From: CAZPMO01 sp964587515
GTDB taxonomy: Bacteria > Pseudomonadota > Alphaproteobacteria > MPNO01
Length of the DNA: 26,485 nt
Direction of reading: 5' to 3'
Assembly (NCBI GenBank): GCA_964587515.1
Contig: CAZPMO010000054.1
Coordinates: forward strand, 1 to 26,485
A program made the position numbers and the translations under genes. Under the pieces are notes generated by a model. It saw nothing but the letters and a program-made list of their open reading frames with translations, was not told the origin of the DNA and did no database searches. Shown piece by piece: positions 15,854 to 24,315 of this stretch. Position 1 is the stretch's first letter. Each line of letters begins with the position of its first letter.

Positions 15854-16522
15854 ATGTCTCTTCTTTCGGTCAATGTGGGCCAGCCAAGAGAGGTTTCTTA
15901 CGTCGATCGCCGGGGCCGGGAAATGACCACGACCACGGGGATCTTCAAGGAGCCGGTGGCGGGGCCGGTCATGCTTCGGACGCTCAATCTCGACGGCGAC
16001 GGCCAGGCCGACCTCAACGGCCATGGCGGCCCCTACAAGGCGGCCTACGCCTATTCCATCGAGAACTACCGCTATTGGGCGGATGAACTCGGCAGGACGG
16101 ATTTTAAGCCGGCCGGGCAGTTCGGCGAGAATTTCACGGTCGAGGGCATGCCGGACGACGAGATAGGGATCGGCGATGTCTTCCGAGCCGGCGGCGCGCT
16201 GGTCGAAGTGACCCAGCCCCGCGTGCCCTGTTTCAAGTTGGGCATTCTCATGGGCATACCGGATTTCCAGAAGCAGTTCGCCGAGAGCTGCCGGGTCGGC
16301 TTCTATCTGCGCGTACTGGAGGAGGGAGAGGTTGGTCAGGGCGACGGGTTCACGCGGGAACGGACGCCCTCGGTGCGCATGACGGTCCGCGACGCCATGC
16401 ACCTGCTGTATTTCGAGCCGGATAATATCGAAGACGCCAAAAGAGCGCTCGAAATCGAGGCCTTGTCACCGGGTTGGCGTCAGTCTTTCGTGGACAGGGT
16501 CGAAAAGGGGACCGACGGGTAA
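15854..16522 (+). CDS. YiiM-like MOSC-domain protein
   Basis: A 222-residue protein matching the length of E. coli YiiM (224). It contains the MOSC (molybdenum cofactor sulfurase C-terminal) domain: LDGDGQADLNGHGGPYKAAYAYSIENY, GQFGENFTVEGM, and the conserved sulfur-carrying candidate Cys126 in QPRVPCFKL, followed by a C-terminal 3-alpha extension. YiiM proteins use the molybdenum cofactor to reduce N-hydroxylated compounds. The start is uncertain: GTG at 15845 sits 4 nt after GGAGGG, ATG at 15854 sits 13 nt after it. I use ATG because homology begins at MSLLSVNVG. It ends 4 nt before the convergent cupin gene. Confidence 0.87.
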   Translation: MSLLSVNVGQPREVSYVDRRGREMTTTTGIFKEPVAGPVMLRTLNLDGDGQADLNGHGGPYKAAYAYSIENYRYWADELGRTDFKPAGQFGENFTVEGMPDDEIGIGDVFRAGGALVEVTQPRVPCFKLGILMGIPDFQKQFAESCRVGFYLRVLEEGEVGQGDGFTRERTPSVRMTVRDAMHLLYFEPDNIEDAKRALEIEALSPGWRQSFVDRVEKGTDG

Positions 16523-16526
16523 TCCG

Positions 16527-16988
16527 TCAGGCGAGACCGAGTTTCTCTCCCAATGTGGGCCCGACCACGGTGATCCCGTGCTTTTTCCGCAACCGGGCCA
16601 CCTCTTCCGCGTCGGCCGCCTCGCCCAGCGACGCGATGTCGCGAAACTGGGCGTCGAGGCCGCTCGGCGTCATCAGATTGAGCACTTTCGGCGGTGGCTG
16701 GTCCGGGCGGATATTGTCGAAGGTGTGCGGCACGCCGGGCGGGACGCTGGCGAAGTCGCCGGGGCCGAGGTCGATCAGCTCGTCGCCGACCTGAACCGCG
16801 ATCACGCCTTCGATGACGAAGAACGTGTCGTCCTGCTCGCGATGAACGTGCAGCGGCGGGCCGGTGAGGTAATCGATGTCGCCGACCATGAAGTCGAACC
16901 GCCCGCCCGTGAGGCTGCCATGCTTGAACAACCAGTGGATTTCATGAACATCGCCGTCGCCGCTTCTGACGATCCGCGCTTCCGCCAT
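16527..16988 (-). CDS. Single-domain cupin protein
   Basis: A 153-residue cupin. Motif 1 is PPLHVHREQDDTFFVIEG with His47, His49 and Glu51-53 region as metal ligands; motif 2 is PGDFASVPPGVPHTF with His88. This two-motif arrangement is the generic cupin metal site and supports either a small oxygenase/isomerase or a binding protein. A clear AAGGAGA ribosome site lies 7 nt before ATG. The gene follows the D-2-hydroxyacid dehydrogenase on the same strand, 33 nt downstream of its stop, so the two are probably co-transcribed. Specific function unknown. Confidence 0.82.
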   Translation of the reverse strand: MAEARIVRSGDGDVHEIHWLFKHGSLTGGRFDFMVGDIDYLTGPPLHVHREQDDTFFVIEGVIAVQVGDELIDLGPGDFASVPPGVPHTFDNIRPDQPPPKVLNLMTPSGLDAQFRDIASLGEAADAEEVARLRKKHGITVVGPTLGEKLGLA

Positions 16989-17016
16989 GGCCGTTCTCCT
17001 TACATCGGGACGGCCT

Positions 17017-17036
17017 GTAAATTACCGTAAATTACC
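17017..17036. repeat. Tandem 10-bp duplication at the dehydrogenase stop codon
   Basis: GTAAATTACC occurs twice back to back (17017-17026 and 17027-17036). The first base of the minus-strand gene's stop falls inside the duplicated unit, so the duplication fixes where that protein ends (GGNLR). Confidence 0.9.
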
Positions 17037-18038
17037 GCCCTTGTCCGGCTTGTTGACCGGGTGTTGCGGGCGCTTGCCCAGAACGACGCGCGCGATGTCG
17101 GCGGCGGCGGTGGCGGCGATGGCGTCGAGGCATTCGGTGGTGGAGCCCGCCATGTGCGGGGTCAGCAGGATATTGGGCGCATCGAAGATCGGGCTGGCGG
17201 GATCGGGCGGCTCGCCTTCCAGCACGTCGAGCGCCGCGCCGCCAAGCTTTCCCCCGTGCAGCGCGCCGGCCAGCGCGGCTTCATCGACCAGCGGGCCGCG
17301 CGCCGCGTTGATCAGATAGGCGCCCTTTTTCATCTTCGCGAGCGCCGCCCGGTTGATCATATGATGGGTCGCGGGGATATGCGGCGCATGCAGCGATATG
17401 AAATCGGACGCCGCCAGCAGCTTATCCATCGTTGCCGGCCGCGCGCCGCGGGCGCGGATTTCCGTCGCTGTCAGCGCCGGGTCATGGGCGATGATTTTCA
17501 TACCGAAGGCTTGCGCCATGCGGGTGACGCGCTGGCCGATCTGGCCGAGCCCGACCAGCCCCAACGTCTTGCCGCGAAGTTCGCCGCCGGTATGGCGCGC
17601 CTCGCCCCAGACGCGTTCGTCATGCACGCGGCGGATGCCTTCGGGAATGCGGCGCGCCAGGTTCACCATCATGGCGATCGTCATCTCCGCGACCGCATCG
17701 GCGTTGGCGCCGGGCGCGTTGGTGACCAGCACGCCGCGCGCGGTGCAGGCCGCCACATCGACCTGATCGACGCCCGCGCCATGCACAGCGACCACGCGCA
17801 GATCGGGCAACAGATCGAGCAAGCCGGGCGTGATATAGCCGGGCCGCAGCAGGATCCCCTCGGCGCCCTTGAGGTCGGCCGCGAATTTTTTCTCTTCGCT
17901 CCCGATCAAGGGGCGGAACGGAAGCGGCACGATCCGCAGGGGCGCGACCCCTTTCAGCGCCGCGCGCACCGGCGCCAGCGCGACCGGGAAATCGTCGGTC
18001 GCGGTCACGGCGACCCAGCGGCGGCGGGTGGCGGCCAT
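17022..18038 (-). CDS. D-2-hydroxyacid dehydrogenase (SerA/glyoxylate reductase-like)
   Basis: A 338-residue NAD(P)-dependent D-2-hydroxyacid dehydrogenase of canonical form. The nucleotide-binding motif is GLGQIG (163-168), with Asp186 at the end of the second strand (IIAHDP), suggesting NAD preference. The catalytic residues are Arg247 (NAARGPLV), Glu276 (DVLEGEP) and His295 (TPHMAGST). Phosphoglycerate dehydrogenase-like or glyoxylate/hydroxypyruvate reductase-like activity fits, but there is no ACT domain, so it is not a full-length SerA. It starts 8 nt downstream of the xerC stop on the same strand, so it may be transcribed with xerC. It shares little with the other family member at 6.8 kb except for the core motifs. 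Confidence 0.9.
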   Translation of the reverse strand: MAATRRRWVAVTATDDFPVALAPVRAALKGVAPLRIVPLPFRPLIGSEEKKFAADLKGAEGILLRPGYITPGLLDLLPDLRVVAVHGAGVDQVDVAACTARGVLVTNAPGANADAVAEMTIAMMVNLARRIPEGIRRVHDERVWGEARHTGGELRGKTLGLVGLGQIGQRVTRMAQAFGMKIIAHDPALTATEIRARGARPATMDKLLAASDFISLHAPHIPATHHMINRAALAKMKKGAYLINAARGPLVDEAALAGALHGGKLGGAALDVLEGEPPDPASPIFDAPNILLTPHMAGSTTECLDAIAATAAADIARVVLGKRPQHPVNKPDKGGNLR

Positions 18039-18046
18039 CCCCTGCC

Positions 18047-18994
18047 CTAGCCGCGCGCCCGGGGATGGGCCGCGTCATAGATGCTGAGCAGGCGTTCGCC
18101 GTCGATCCGTGTATAGCGCTGGGTGGTCGACAGCGAGGCGTGGCCGAGCAGTTCCTGGATGGTCCTGAGATCGCCGCCGGCACCCAGCAGATGGGTCGCG
18201 AAGCTGTGGCGCAGCGCGTGCGGGGTGGCGGTCTCAGGCAGGCCGAGCCCGGCGCGCAGCTGGCGCATCTGGCGCTGCACCACGCCGGGATTGAGCCGCC
18301 CGCCGCGCGCGCCGAGGAACAGCGGCCCGCCGGGACGCTTGAACGGACATGCTGCGAGATATTCATCGATCGCGGAACGCACCACAGGCAGGACGGGCAC
18401 CACGCGTTGCTTGCCGCCCTTGCCGTCGATGACCAGAGTCTCGCCCAGCGGGGCTGCGTCGCGGTCGAGGCCCAGCGCCTCGGCAATGCGCAACCCCGCG
18501 CCGTAAAGCAGCGTGAACAGCGCCACGTCGCGCTTGGCGATCCAGGGCTCGTCGGAAAACGTCGCGGCGGCGGCGATCAGGTCGAGCGCTTCCTCGGCCG
18601 CAAGCGGCCGCGGCACCGGTTGAGGCAGGCGCGGCGAGCGCACCGAGCGCACCGCCGGATTGTGAACGCGGCCGGTGCGGTCGAGGAAGCGAAAAAAATT
18701 GCGCAGCACCGACATGGCGCGCGCGGTCGAGCTGCGCGCCAGGCCTTCGCGGGTGCGGCTGGCGAGGTAGGACCGGAAATCGGCCGGGCTCAACGCCGCC
18801 AGCGCCGCCAGGTCGGGCGCGCCGCCGATATGACCGGAGACGAATTCCAGGAAGCCGCCGAGATCGCGGCAATAGGCGTCGAAGGTGTGGCGCGAGACCC
18901 GCCGTTCGTGGGCCAGCCAGGTCCGCCAGTCGGCCAGCGCGGCGCGCAGGTCGCCGGCCGCCGTGAAGCCCGTCAGATCCTCTTGCTCTGCCAT
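18047..18994 (-). CDS. xerC: Tyrosine recombinase XerC
   Basis: A 315-residue tyrosine recombinase. An N-terminal SAM-like core-binding domain (about 16-110) is followed by a catalytic domain with all six expected residues: Arg169 (GAGLRIAEAL), Lys195 (GKGGKQR), His259 and Arg262 (HALRHSFATHLL), His285 (LLGHASLSTTQ) and nucleophile Tyr294 (RYTRID). XerC with XerD resolves chromosome dimers at dif. Housekeeping identity, not a phage integrase, is supported by its place directly after a DUF484 gene, a widespread pairing. It overlaps that gene by 22 nt, which suggests coupled translation. Confidence 0.93.
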   Translation of the reverse strand: MAEQEDLTGFTAAGDLRAALADWRTWLAHERRVSRHTFDAYCRDLGGFLEFVSGHIGGAPDLAALAALSPADFRSYLASRTREGLARSSTARAMSVLRNFFRFLDRTGRVHNPAVRSVRSPRLPQPVPRPLAAEEALDLIAAAATFSDEPWIAKRDVALFTLLYGAGLRIAEALGLDRDAAPLGETLVIDGKGGKQRVVPVLPVVRSAIDEYLAACPFKRPGGPLFLGARGGRLNPGVVQRQMRQLRAGLGLPETATPHALRHSFATHLLGAGGDLRTIQELLGHASLSTTQRYTRIDGERLLSIYDAAHPRARG

Positions 18995-19695
18995 CGCCGG
19001 ACGCAGTGTTCGGCCACGCGCGCGAGGAACGCCAGCAGATCGGTGCCCTGCAGGGGATGGAAACCGTCGGGATCGGTCGAGCCGAACGCCAGCAGCCCGT
19101 TAAGGCCGGACGATCCGGCGCCGAGCCGCAGCAGCGCCAGCGAGGCGATGCCGCCGCCGTCGCGCCCGAACAGCGCATATTCGTCGGGCGCCTCGTCGAG
19201 CAGCACGATGTCGCGGCCATGGCCCATCAGTTCATCGACGGTGCCGGGCTCCAGCACCGACAGCCCGGCCTTTTCGTCGCGCGCGGCGGTGGCCTCTTCC
19301 GCCTCGACGCAGAGCCGCGCGATTTCCACATCTAGCAGCGCCGGAAGCTCCGAACGCACGATGCGCGAAAAATTGCGCAACGACGTCGCATCCAGCAGCG
19401 CCAACGCGGCGTCCTGAGCGCGGCCATACTGAGCGAGCCGTTCCTCCGCCGCCGACAGCAGCTTGCGCTCGCGCGAACTCATGGTCGCGACATGGCTTTG
19501 CAGATCGCCGATCATGTAGCTTTGCAGATCGACCACATTGTCGTCCGCCTCGCGTACCGGCGGCGCCAGCACCGTCACCAGATCGGGATAATCGGCCAGA
19601 AAACCGGGATGAGTCCTGAGGTAATCAGCGATTTTCTCGGCTTCGGGCCCGGTTTCCTTGGGACCGTCCGACGCGTCATCGGTTTTTCCGGCCAT
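18973..19695 (-). CDS. DUF484 family protein (GAF-like)
   Basis: A 240-residue DUF484 protein. The N-terminal IADYLRTHPGFLADYPDLVTVLAPP segment is the family's signature. A helical, probably coiled-coil stretch follows (VVDLQSYMIGDLQSHVATMSSRERKLL), and then a GAF-like domain (about 95-230) ending RVAEHCVRRW. No enzymatic residues are apparent. DUF484 genes commonly stand next to xerC; role unknown, perhaps regulatory. It starts after a GGAG site and its start is 4 nt from the talC stop on the same strand, so talC, this gene, xerC and perhaps the dehydrogenase form one unit. Confidence 0.9.
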   Translation of the reverse strand: MAGKTDDASDGPKETGPEAEKIADYLRTHPGFLADYPDLVTVLAPPVREADDNVVDLQSYMIGDLQSHVATMSSRERKLLSAAEERLAQYGRAQDAALALLDATSLRNFSRIVRSELPALLDVEIARLCVEAEEATAARDEKAGLSVLEPGTVDELMGHGRDIVLLDEAPDEYALFGRDGGGIASLALLRLGAGSSGLNGLLAFGSTDPDGFHPLQGTDLLAFLARVAEHCVRRWQSKRI

Positions 19696-19699
19696 GGTC

Positions 19700-20362
19700 T
19701 CAGGACTCCAGGATCGACTGACCGGTGGCGGCCCAGTCGGCGAGGAACGCCTCCAGCCCCTTGTCGGTCAGCGGGTGTTTGAACATCTGGCGCAGCACGC
19801 CGGGCGGAATGGTCGAGACATGCGCGCCCAGCTTGCCGGCCTCCGCCACCTGGCGCGGGCTGCGGATAGAAGCCACTAGCACCTCCGTGGTGAAATCGTC
19901 GTACTGGCGATAAATCTGCACGATGTCGGCGATCAGGGTCATGCCGTCCTGGCTGATATCGTCGAGCCGGCCGATGAAAGGCGAGATGAACGACGCGCCC
20001 GCCTTGGCCGCGAGGATCGCCTGGCTGGGCGAGAAGCAGAGCGTCACGTTGACCATGGTGCCCTCGTCGGCCAGCGCGCGGCAGGTCTTCAGCCCGTCCG
20101 GCGTCAGCGGCACCTTGACCGCGACGTTAGGCGCCAGCGTGGCGAGCTTGCGGCCTTCGGCCAGCATGGTTTCGTAATCGGTTGCCGCGACCTCGGCGCT
20201 CACCGGCCCCTCGACGATGTCGCAAATCTCGCGAATCACATCGAGGAACTTGCGGCCCGATTTGGCGACCAGCGACGGGTTGGTGGTCACGCCATCGAGC
20301 AGACCGGTCGCGGCGAGGTCCCGGATTTCGTCCACATCCGCGGTATCAACGAAGAATTTCAT
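19700..20362 (-). CDS. tal: Transaldolase, TalC/fructose-6-phosphate aldolase type
   Basis: A 220-residue short-type transaldolase (about 214-220 residues is typical). MKFFVDTADVDEIRDL, GVTTNPSLVAKSG, the Schiff-base Lys83 in VAVKVPLT, and VNVTLCFSPSQAILAAKAGASFISPFIGRLDD are diagnostic. It moves a dihydroxyacetone unit between sugar phosphates in the pentose phosphate pathway; small relatives are fructose-6-phosphate aldolases, and the sequence alone does not separate the two firmly. It is the first gene of a minus-strand unit with DUF484 and xerC, and it is divergent from priA, with 86 nt between the starts. Confidence 0.93.
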   Translation of the reverse strand: MKFFVDTADVDEIRDLAATGLLDGVTTNPSLVAKSGRKFLDVIREICDIVEGPVSAEVAATDYETMLAEGRKLATLAPNVAVKVPLTPDGLKTCRALADEGTMVNVTLCFSPSQAILAAKAGASFISPFIGRLDDISQDGMTLIADIVQIYRQYDDFTTEVLVASIRSPRQVAEAGKLGAHVSTIPPGVLRQMFKHPLTDKGLEAFLADWAATGQSILES

Positions 20363-20448
20363 GGTGTCCCATAAACGCTTGGAGCTGGTTTCGGAGCAGC
20401 GCCGGGGAGTGATTGGCCAGCCCCCCGGCGTCGACTAAAGTGTATCCC

Positions 20449-22683
20449 ATGCCCGCACCCCATGCCAGCGCCCGCCCGGCACTCGAGACCGACTGCGCGG
20501 CGGTGATGCTGCCGCTGCCGCTGGGCGGCGCCTATGACTATCGTATGCCCCCGGACGCCCCGGTCGCGGCCGGCGATTTCGTCGCCGTGCCGCTCGGCCG
20601 GCGCGAAGTGACGGGTGTGGTGTGGGGTCCCGGCACGGGCGATGTGGCGCCGGAAAAAATCAAGGATATCATTGGTGTATTGGACCTCGCGCCGCTTACC
20701 GAAGAGCTGCGCCAGCTGATCGACTGGACCGCCGCCTATACCATGAGCCCGCCCGGCGCGGTGCTGCGCATGGCCATGAGTGTGCCCGCCGCGCTGGTCC
20801 CGCCGAAGCCGGTGATCGCCTACCGGCTGGACCCGGCGGCGGCGAAAAAATGCGAATCACCCGAAGCCGAATTCAGGATGACGCCGGCGCGCCAGCGGGT
20901 GATCGCGGCGCTGACCGACGGCAAGCCGCGCCGCGCCGCCGACATCGCGCGCGCCGCCAACGCCGGCGCCGGGGTGGTGCGGGGACTGGTCGAGGCCGGC
21001 GCGCTGGAAGCGGTGACGCTGGCCGAGGGGCCGACCTTCGCCGCGCCCGACTGGCGGCGCGCCGGGCCGGAACTGTCGCCCGCCCAGGCCGAGGCGGCGG
21101 CGGCGCTGCGGGAAAAATACACGGATGAAGGCGCGTCTGGATTCAGCGTCACCGTGCTCGACGGGGTCACGGGATCGGGCAAGACCGAGGTCTATTTCGA
21201 GGCCATCGCGGCGGCGCTGGAAGCCGGCAAACAGGCCGTGGTGCTGCTGCCGGAGATCGCGCTGACGGTGCAATGGCTGGACCGGTTCGAACGCCGCTTC
21301 GGCGCCGCCCCGCTGGCCTGGCATTCCGACATAACCGGCGTGCGGCGGCGCGCCGCCTGGCGCGCGGTGGCGAGCGGCGAGGCGCGCATCGTGGTCGGCG
21401 CGCGCTCGGCTTTGTTTCTGCCCTTCCCGGCGCTTGGGCTGATCGTAGTCGACGAGGAGCACGACGCGTCCTTCAAGCAGGAAGACGGCATCATTTACAA
21501 CGCGCGCGATGTGGCCGTGGTGCGCGCCAGCCTCGGCGAGTTCCCCATCATCCTGTCCTCGGCCACGCCGTCGCTGGAGAGCATGGAGAACTGCCGCCGC
21601 GACCGCTACGCGCTGATGCATCTGCCGGAACGCCACGGCGGCGCCGATCTGCCGGACATCACCGCCGTCGACATGCGGGCCGAGGACATGGCGCGCGACA
21701 GCTGGATTTCGCCGACCCTGCGCGATGCGCTGGCGCGCACGCTGGACGCGCGCGAACAGGCGCTTCTGTTCCTCAATCGCCGGGGCTACGCGCCGCTGAC
21801 GCTGTGCCGGGGCTGCGGCCACCGCCTCGCGTGTCCCAACTGCTCGGCCTGGCTGGTCGAGCACCGGCTGGCGGCCACGCTGCAATGCCATCATTGCGGC
21901 CACGCCGCCGCGCCGCGCCCGGACTGCCCGCAATGCGGCGCCGTCGACAGCTTCGCGGCCTGCGGCCCCGGCGTCGAGCGCCTCGCCGAGGAGATGCGCG
22001 CGACCCTGCCGGCGGCGCGCATCGCGGTGATGGCGTCGGACACCGTGCACGGGCCGGAAGCCGCGAGCGAGATGGTGCGCCGCATGCAGGCGCGCGAGAT
22101 CGACGTGCTGATCGGCACCCAGATCGTCGCCAAGGGCCACCATTTTCCGCTGCTGACCCTGGTCGGCGTGATCGACGCCGATCTCGGCCTCGCCGGCGGC
22201 GATCTGCGCGCCGCCGAGCGCACCTATCAGGTGCTGCACCAGGTGGCGGGCCGGGCCGGGCGCGAACGCCATCGCGGCCGCGTGCTGCTGCAAACCTTCG
22301 CGCCCGAGCATCCGGTGATCGAGGCACTGATCAGCGGCGACCGCGATGGCTTCATTGCGGCCGAGGCGGCGGCGCGCGAAGCCCACCACATGCCGCCGTT
22401 CGGCCGCCTCGCCGCCATCATCGTTTCGGGCCGCGACGAGGACGCGGTCGACGCCGCCGCCCGCGCGCTGGGTCGCACCGCGCCGCGCGACGACGGCGTC
22501 CAGGTGTTCGGCCCCGTGCCCGCCCCCATGGCGCTGCTGCGCGGTCGCCACCGCCGCCGGTTATTACTGAAGGCGCATCGCAACGTGAACGTCCAGCGCA
22601 CTGTGAAAAACTGGCTGCGCCAGGTCCGCACCGAAAAAGGCGTCCGCATCCAGATCGACATCGATCCGTATAGTTTCATGTGA
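20449..22683 (+). CDS. priA: Primosomal protein N' (replication restart helicase PriA)
   Basis: A 744-residue PriA helicase that reloads replication machinery at stalled forks. It has the N-terminal DNA-binding domain (LPLGGAYDYRMP, VPLGRREVTGVVWG), Walker A GVTGSGKTEVY (near 239), DEEHD motif II (near 334), SSATPSLES motif III, and a zinc-binding insertion with eight cysteines (453, 456, 462, 465, 480, 483, 493, 496). Motifs V and VI appear as IGTQIVAKGHHFPLLTLVGVIDAD and QVAGRAGRERHRG. The start at ATG 20449 is preferred; GTG 20440 and TTG 20413 are in-frame alternatives with no better ribosome site. In many alphaproteobacteria priA precedes atpH directly; here accessory DNA intervenes. Confidence 0.95.
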   Translation: MPAPHASARPALETDCAAVMLPLPLGGAYDYRMPPDAPVAAGDFVAVPLGRREVTGVVWGPGTGDVAPEKIKDIIGVLDLAPLTEELRQLIDWTAAYTMSPPGAVLRMAMSVPAALVPPKPVIAYRLDPAAAKKCESPEAEFRMTPARQRVIAALTDGKPRRAADIARAANAGAGVVRGLVEAGALEAVTLAEGPTFAAPDWRRAGPELSPAQAEAAAALREKYTDEGASGFSVTVLDGVTGSGKTEVYFEAIAAALEAGKQAVVLLPEIALTVQWLDRFERRFGAAPLAWHSDITGVRRRAAWRAVASGEARIVVGARSALFLPFPALGLIVVDEEHDASFKQEDGIIYNARDVAVVRASLGEFPIILSSATPSLESMENCRRDRYALMHLPERHGGADLPDITAVDMRAEDMARDSWISPTLRDALARTLDAREQALLFLNRRGYAPLTLCRGCGHRLACPNCSAWLVEHRLAATLQCHHCGHAAAPRPDCPQCGAVDSFAACGPGVERLAEEMRATLPAARIAVMASDTVHGPEAASEMVRRMQAREIDVLIGTQIVAKGHHFPLLTLVGVIDADLGLAGGDLRAAERTYQVLHQVAGRAGRERHRGRVLLQTFAPEHPVIEALISGDRDGFIAAEAAAREAHHMPPFGRLAAIIVSGRDEDAVDAAARALGRTAPRDDGVQVFGPVPAPMALLRGRHRRRLLLKAHRNVNVQRTVKNWLRQVRTEKGVRIQIDIDPYSFM

Positions 22684-22736
22684 GGCGGAAACCGATGCAC
22701 AATACGGGTTCATCAAATACGAGGAGGTAAATCACC

Positions 22737-23267
22737 ATGCTGATTCACACTTCACTGCCGGCCCACGACCCGGAACTCGTATCGAGAGTGATCTGCGAAG
22801 TGGCCGGCGGCGAACGATGCGACTTTCCCTATCCCGGCGGCTATTACATCGGTTTCGGGGACGACAATTCCACGGCGGTGGAGGTTTACCCCATCGACAC
22901 GCAGTTGGAGCCTGGAGACGGGCCGGTCTATGGCGAGCTGGAGCCGCCGGAAAAATCGCGCCAGCACATGGTCCGCTATATCGGCTCGAAGGAAGAGGTC
23001 CAATACACCGCGACCCATATCGCGCTGACCACGAAGCTGAGCCTGGACGAAATCTACGCCATCGCGAAACGCGAGAACTGGCGCGCCAATTACTGCTCGC
23101 GTCGGGAAAGCTTCCGGTTGGTGGAGCTCTGGGTGGAAAACCGGATATTGGTGGAACTCATCCTCGAACAGGACCGCGAAGAAGCGATCGCCGCCCTGAA
23201 AGTCGACGCCTTCAACAGCGACCACAAAAGACTCGGCTTCGATCTGACGAGCCAGAAGATAGTGTAG
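22737..23267 (+). CDS. Conserved hypothetical protein
   Basis: A 176-residue protein I can place only in a loose group of bacterial hypotheticals. It begins LIHTSLPAHDPELVSRVICEVAGGE, continues with GGYYIGFGDDNSTAVEVYPIDTQLEPGDGPV, then ATHIALTTKLSLDEIYAIAKRENWRA, and ends with VVELWVENRILVELI-like LVELWVENRILVELILEQD. The mixed strand/helix pattern with paired units is reminiscent of a VOC-type fold but no metal site is clear. An excellent AGGAGGT ribosome site lies 6 nt before ATG, so the gene is likely expressed. Gap from priA 53 nt; it converges on the DUF2459 gene with 55 nt between stops. Confidence 0.75.
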   Translation: MLIHTSLPAHDPELVSRVICEVAGGERCDFPYPGGYYIGFGDDNSTAVEVYPIDTQLEPGDGPVYGELEPPEKSRQHMVRYIGSKEEVQYTATHIALTTKLSLDEIYAIAKRENWRANYCSRRESFRLVELWVENRILVELILEQDREEAIAALKVDAFNSDHKRLGFDLTSQKIV

Positions 23268-23322
23268 TTTCCCGGATCAGAAACCCGGCACAATAAAACG
23301 GCGCCTCTGTGGCTCTTTCACT

Positions 23323-23979
23323 CTATTGGCGGCGCGCGCGGTCCGAACCGATCGCCGCGCGCAGGCGCGTCATCAGCTCGTCGGCGCTGACGATGCCGGA
23401 CGGCCGGATGTCGACGCCGCCGGCGCGCAGCATGCGCGCGGTCCAGGTGTTGCAGGTGTTGAACAGGTGGAACGCGCCCAGCGCGTCATAGAAGAAACTG
23501 TTGGCATAGAGACCGCGCGAGACGGGCGGCGCGCGACCACCGTCGGCTCGCTTGAATTCGCCGGCGATGCTCCGGACCAGATTTCGAAACGCGCTTTCCG
23601 TCAGCGCCACGGATACAATTTCGACGCCGGCATAGGTCCGCGCCGGCCCCCGCGCGAGACCGACCATGTGCATTACCGCCGGCGTCGCGGTCAGCGCGGC
23701 GCCGAGCGCCATGCCGAGGGTCTTTTCCTTGGCGGGATAATACACCCGGTCGCCCCAGCCGAATTCAAGGAACGACGCCCGCGGAAAGTCGGCTGCCTCC
23801 GGCAGCAGACCGGTGCCGGCCAATTCGCGGCGCGGCGCGACGATTGAGGTATGCCAGCCGTTGCTGACAACCTGGACCGCCCGGACGCGCGGCCCGCCAT
23901 CGCCCGGCGGCAACGGCGGCACCGCCGCGCAAGCCGCCAGCGCGCCGGTACAGACGAGAACGGCAATCAGGCGTCTCAT
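23323..23979 (-). CDS. DUF2459-like putative lipoprotein
   Basis: A 218-residue protein with a lipoprotein signal: MRRLIAVLVCTGALAAC, with lipobox LAAC and Cys17 as the lipid-attachment site. The mature part shows VVSNGWHTSIVAPRREL, FLEFGWGDRVYYPA and a terminal NTCNTWTARMLRAGGV segment, resembling the DUF2459 family. The conserved His/Cys pattern (NGWHTS; NTCNTW) is similar to a papain-like/NlpC-type arrangement, an inference only. An earlier in-frame ATG adds 18 basic residues and would spoil the signal peptide, so the start at 23979 is used. It lies in the accessory segment between priA and atpH. Confidence 0.8.
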   Translation of the reverse strand: MRRLIAVLVCTGALAACAAVPPLPPGDGGPRVRAVQVVSNGWHTSIVAPRRELAGTGLLPEAADFPRASFLEFGWGDRVYYPAKEKTLGMALGAALTATPAVMHMVGLARGPARTYAGVEIVSVALTESAFRNLVRSIAGEFKRADGGRAPPVSRGLYANSFFYDALGAFHLFNTCNTWTARMLRAGGVDIRPSGIVSADELMTRLRAAIGSDRARRQ

Positions 23980-24315
23980 GTCGGCACTGTAGCACTGCCA
24001 ACGCCGTCCTCGCATAGATGGACATCGACGCAAACGAGTTACTGTGGAGGGGGATGGAGGGATTGGAGTTGAAATCGCAGTTAGGAAATATGCGGGGCGG
24101 GCCTGAAAGTCAGTTTAGCGAAATAGAACGGTAATTGGAGCGGTGCAACGATTGAACTTGGGTCAGCCAGTGGAGGACCGAAGTAGGGCTTCCACTCGCG
24201 ATCCGCGATCCCACTGTTGTGCCTAGAATAGAACTACCCGCAAGTGCTCCATACCATCTGGACCACCGCAAGAGAATGGCTCTTTCATTCCGACTGCGAT
24301 GAGTCGCTTGACGGC
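23980..24315. other. Intergenic stretch, no confident gene
   Basis: This stretch is less GC-rich and lacks the codon pattern of the neighbours. The only open stretch with a plausible ribosome site is a 38-codon frame at 24018-24134 on the plus strand (begins MDIDANELLWRG, ends SEIER), with an internal ATG after GGAGGGGG at 24054. It could be chance or the remnant of a larger gene. I see no repeats or terminator. Confidence 0.5.

Noticed and set aside
2531..23979. In-frame UGA selenoprotein candidates among the genes here
   Set aside because: Gene ends at TGA coincide with family C-termini or with the start of the next gene; no conserved coding continues past them.
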